Source: Parachlorella kessleri
Lineage: Eukaryota; Chlorophyta; Trebouxiophyceae; Chlorellales; Chlorellaceae
Direction of reading: 5' to 3'
NCBI GenBank assembly: GCA_001598975.1
Contig: BBXU01001622.1
Location: forward strand, 1-24,490
Length of the DNA: 24,490 nt
Shown: piece by piece, positions 21,438-24,490 of the stretch
How positions within the stretch are numbered: the stretch's first letter is position 1
How the letters are laid out: each line of letters begins with the position of its first letter
The notes under the pieces: model-generated
Database searches by the model: none
Told to the model about the DNA's origin: nothing
Seen by the model: only the letters and a program-made list of their open reading frames with translations
Program-made: the position numbers and the translations under genes

Positions 21438-24317
21438 TTATTGTGCTGCCTCTTGGCTGCCTGTTTGTGCTCCACCCCCCTGCCCTTCCGCTCCTGCTGC
21501 TGCTGCTCTCTGCTTCAGGTGCTCTAACTTCTCCTTTCTCGCAAGAAGCTCCGCTACAGCCGCCTTGACCGCATCATCGGCATTAGTCAAGCCCTGGTCC
21601 TCCTTCAGCTGCCGCACCGCTGCTGCCTGCTCCTGCACTGCCGCCTCTGCACCAGGAAGGCCAGCACATACCAAGGAGACTATCGGTGATATGCCACAAT
21701 GGGCAACTACTGTGGGGCAAGCTGTGGTAGCCGCAATACTTTCTGACCTGCCATCTGACTTGTTGGGCCGTGCAGGAGTGGGATATTGCCAGCTGGACCT
21801 TTGCAACCCTTCACGCTCACATGCCAGCAGGAACGTATCAATAGCAAGGCCTTCCTTGATCAATCCAGAACAGACTGCCACCCAGGCTGCCTGCCCGTAG
21901 GGTATTCATGGTGCAAGGACTGCAAGGACACACGCTTCTGCTCCCAAGCCACCGCTTGCTCGCATCTGCAATCTGACTTGCCTGCTGCCTGGATGTCCTC
22001 TGGCGTGGGGGGCGCCGAGCCAGCGGGGCCGCCCACCCCGCCTCGCGTGCCATCCTCGTACTCCCACTCCGGTATCACAACTGCCTGCCCTTTCAGGTCA
22101 CCTGCAGCAACCCATTGCCCGCCAGCCCGTCAAGTGCACTTGAAGGCGGGGGGAACCATGTCCCCCGCTAATCTGATCGCTGAAATAGCTGCCTCCAACG
22201 GAAGACGACGCCAAGCAAGGAATTCCTTGACAAGATGCACCAGCAGCGTAGGAGTGAACACCACTGCTTTCTGCGCCCCTTGGGCCCCCACTTTCAGAAG
22301 CGTCGAGCCTAGCTGCGACCCCTATAATGCACGCAGTGCCTCCGGTGCCGGCCTGGAGCGCCTCCACGGGGACCACCATGGAAGACTACACAGCCAGCAG
22401 CAGACAACAAAAGCTCACACCAGCATAGCCAAGCCCTTCTCCACCTGACGGCGCCTCGACATTGAACAGTGTTGCCCGCATGATCTTGAAGCGCCGCCCC
22501 GTAAACGATACCCGCCACCCTTCGTAGTCATCAACAAAGCCCTTCTTGTCGGCAGTATCCAGCAGCCCCTGCCGGTCTTCTTGTATCTGAGGCACAATCG
22601 GGACGAGGAACCCAATGAGAAGGCGGCATGAGTAAGGTGAGAGGCTGCAGAGATTTCTGAAGCGACCTAGGGAGGGCAGCTACTGTGACAGCTAGAGACT
22701 TATGCTTATATGAACTGACATCATGAGCCAAGCCACAAATGACATTCAGAATTAAACAAGGTGGCAAGATCCTGCGAACCCCATACCTCCACCTTGTCCT
22801 CTGCACTTCGCCGGGAAGGGGTCCCTACAAGCTCGTCCCATGAGCACTCCCACAGTTCCAGCGCCGCTTTGTTGCCGTACACAAACTTAGGCTCGGGGCC
22901 CCTGCAGCAGCAGCATCATGGTGAAATGGTGAGACACCCTTGTGCCTAACCCCCCCAGCACACCTGACTCGCACTATGTCTCAACTGGTCTCATCCCCTC
23001 GAGAGGGGTCCACCTACAGGGGTTGACCTGCCCCGCTCACTCACAGCAGGCTCTAGCGTGTGCTTGGCAATTCCAGCTTCGCACACTGAACCCTGATGGC
23101 TCGTTTGAACTCTGCCGAATGCTCACTATTAACCAATTGGTTTGCCTGCTATTCGAACCGACACCGGAAACCCGAAGCTTAATCCCACTGACTCGATCCC
23201 TCATCCAGATATACATCAATGACAGGCGTATACCTCCCTCCGCATGTGCATGCAGCCGCATAACAATGCTGCCACGACTCATCCCTGTAGCACTGGCAGA
23301 CCCTGCCTTCTCATCCTAGGAGAACATTGCAAGCTACACCGCTCAAAAGTGTAAACTCCTCAAGACAAGATGGAGCTCACTTATCGTGCGCCAGCACAAC
23401 AAATGGCGCATTCCAGAGCGCCTTGGCCACCTCTGAGATCTCAATCTCACCCTCCAAGATGGGCCTGGAGAAACAGCAAATTACATTCCAACCGCAGGTC
23501 AGCATCTAGCTTCCTGAGCAACTGCCCTTCAGGATGCTGCTGCCAAGGCGCGAGCTGGATAGCTGCCTGTTAGTTGCCCAGCTGGCTACAACCATTTGAG
23601 TTGATCTGGTAGCCTCTGCTGCTCATTCCCCTCAGGCAGGAATTTCATGGGCTACAGCTAGATGTGATGAGATGTCACTGGATTGCATTACAGCTGCAGT
23701 GGCAGGGACAGTCAGCTCACCTGCCCACCTTCCGGAAGTGGCTTTCCACCAGCAAAAGGTTGTGCATAATGACCTGCAGCACCCAGCAACATTGCCTTGA
23801 TCCTTCACCCGGCCCCTGAGCAAAGCTTGCAGCAAATTGGCCTGGGCTATCCTCATCTCCCTCCTGGGCTGGCAGAAGTGAACTGTCCATTTTTACAAAG
23901 CTCTAAGAGGTAGTATAAACGTTGGGTTCATCATTACGTTAGCGTCAGTCCAAGGGTCCGTCTTTGGCGCCTGTTGAGAGGGCTTAGGGATGTCCATCAG
24001 GCTGCCCGGTCCCTTCTTGTTACCGCCTTTACCGCCCTTCTTGGCCGCAGTTATGACAAGCCTGCTGCGAGCGCTCGGGCAGCCGCAGCGGCTAGGTGGA
24101 GCAGCACGGAAGGGCGCCCATACTGGCTGGCCTGCACCACATCAGGTGAACAACCAATACAACATTTCAAAGAACCATCAGTTGTACCGGGCCTAAGTTT
24201 GCACCTAAACTTGAGCTGGGCGGGGCGAAGCATAAGCTGCGTTGCCCAAGGTTCAGGTTCAGCCTAGAACAGCTCTTCATAGCCACGCTGCACCAGCTCA
24301 CGTGCTGACAGTTGCAT
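21438..24317 (-). CDS. MEKHLA domain - WHEP domain fusion protein, predicted plastid, 310 aa
   Basis: Eight exons: 24317-24302, 24131-23938, 23773-23721, 23464-23381, 22901-22787, 22586-22445, 22101-21982 and 21646-21438, with all phases closing. The leader (MQLSARQPVWAPFRAA, then RSRLVITAA before a Lys/Gly-rich segment) looks like a chloroplast transit peptide of about 40 residues. Residues about 70-213 form a MEKHLA domain, a PAS-like fold known from the C-terminus of plant HD-ZIP III factors and from stand-alone algal and bacterial proteins. Motifs: NLLLVESHFRKVGR, APFVVLAHD, PKFVYGNKAALELWE, GTPSRRSAEDK, YEGWRVSFTGRRFKI, DLKGQAVV. After a Gly/Pro-rich linker, residues about 242-286 (EQAAAVRQLKEDQG, AVAELLARKEKLE) match the WHEP hairpin of aminoacyl-tRNA synthetases, which binds RNA or proteins. 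The five-codon first exon is the least certain part. Function unknown; a plastid sensor or RNA-linked role is only inference. Confidence 0.85.
21647..21981 (-). other. GC-AG intron joining the MEKHLA linker to WHEP
   Basis: The donor is GCAGCAG|GCAAGT, which fits the consensus CAG|GTAAGT except for T to C at position 2, and the acceptor is GGTGCAG|AGGCGG (335 nt). The splice joins PEDIQAA to EAAVQEQAAAVRQLK in phase 1. Without it the WHEP exon would have no start of its own in the gene model. Confidence 0.78.
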
Positions 24318-24490
24318 TAGCCTACAATGTTGGGCATGTATACCATAGACTCGGCCAGCCATCGGACTGCAGCCCTGGAGGGGGGGGGTGATCAAAGGGG
24401 GCTTGCAAAACTATCAAGAGTGTCACAAATGGCGGCAGCTGGTAATTATGATGAAGAGGAACAAGTAGTGGTGGTGGCCTAGTCGGCCAC
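24318..24490. promoter_or_regulatory. Upstream flank of the MEKHLA-WHEP gene
   Basis: These 173 bp lie before the proposed start of the MEKHLA gene and probably hold its promoter and 5' untranslated region. I see a run of nine G near 24380 but no clear core-promoter element. The window ends here. Confidence 0.35.

Noticed and set aside
23120..23190. A GGTTCGAAT motif on the minus strand suggesting a tRNA.
   Set aside because: The flanking bases do not form a T stem, and no cloverleaf can be built. It falls in a MEKHLA intron.

Overview
The window looks like nuclear DNA of a green alga, probably a chlorophyte of the Chlorella/Chlamydomonas type; the species is not recognisable from sequence alone. 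The signs are GC-rich DNA with CTG/GCC-type low complexity, many short introns (about 42 can be placed), plant-type proteins (a SET protein of the Rubisco-methyltransferase family, a MEKHLA protein with a plastid-type leader, plant-like H3 residues), TGTAA polyadenylation motifs and intron-bearing histone genes with a 3' palindrome. Nothing suggests a prokaryotic, viral or plasmid origin.

Layout, left to right: (1) 324-2320, minus strand: the 5' part of a serine hydroxymethyltransferase gene with a mitochondrial-type leader; the rest lies left of the window. (2) 2810-6922, plus: a ZIP-family metal transporter, 8 exons, 520 aa, with a long His-rich cytosolic loop. The SHMT and ZIP genes share a 489-bp divergent promoter region. 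(3) 7940-15481, minus: a 16-exon, 1017-aa type II membrane glycosyltransferase of family GT61, with about 270 residues of low-complexity sequence inserted into its catalytic region. (4) 16035-16606, minus, and 16981-17461, plus: a divergent histone H3/H4 pair. Each gene has one intron and ends in nearly the same 3' stem-loop. (5) 18177-20703, minus: a SET-domain protein methyltransferase of the Rubisco LSMT type, 6 exons. (6) 21438-24317, minus: a predicted plastid protein joining a PAS-like MEKHLA domain to a C-terminal WHEP helical hairpin, 8 exons, 310 aa.

All gene models were built by hand by splicing exons at plausible donor and acceptor sites. In every model the reading phase closes exactly and the family motifs join across the junctions, which is the main support for them. 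The genes form no evident single pathway; this is an ordinary gene-dense nuclear segment.

The less ordinary points are: the MEKHLA-WHEP fusion; three introns with GC instead of GT donors, all with the same CAG|GCAAG core; three places in the GT61 gene where an exon edge with its splice site is repeated inside the neighbouring intron; the matched histone 3' palindromes with uncommon residues in H4; and a diverged repeat shared by a ZIP intron and the H4-SET intergenic region. I found no CRISPR array, complete transposon, tRNA or rRNA gene, and no convincing new defence or mobile system.
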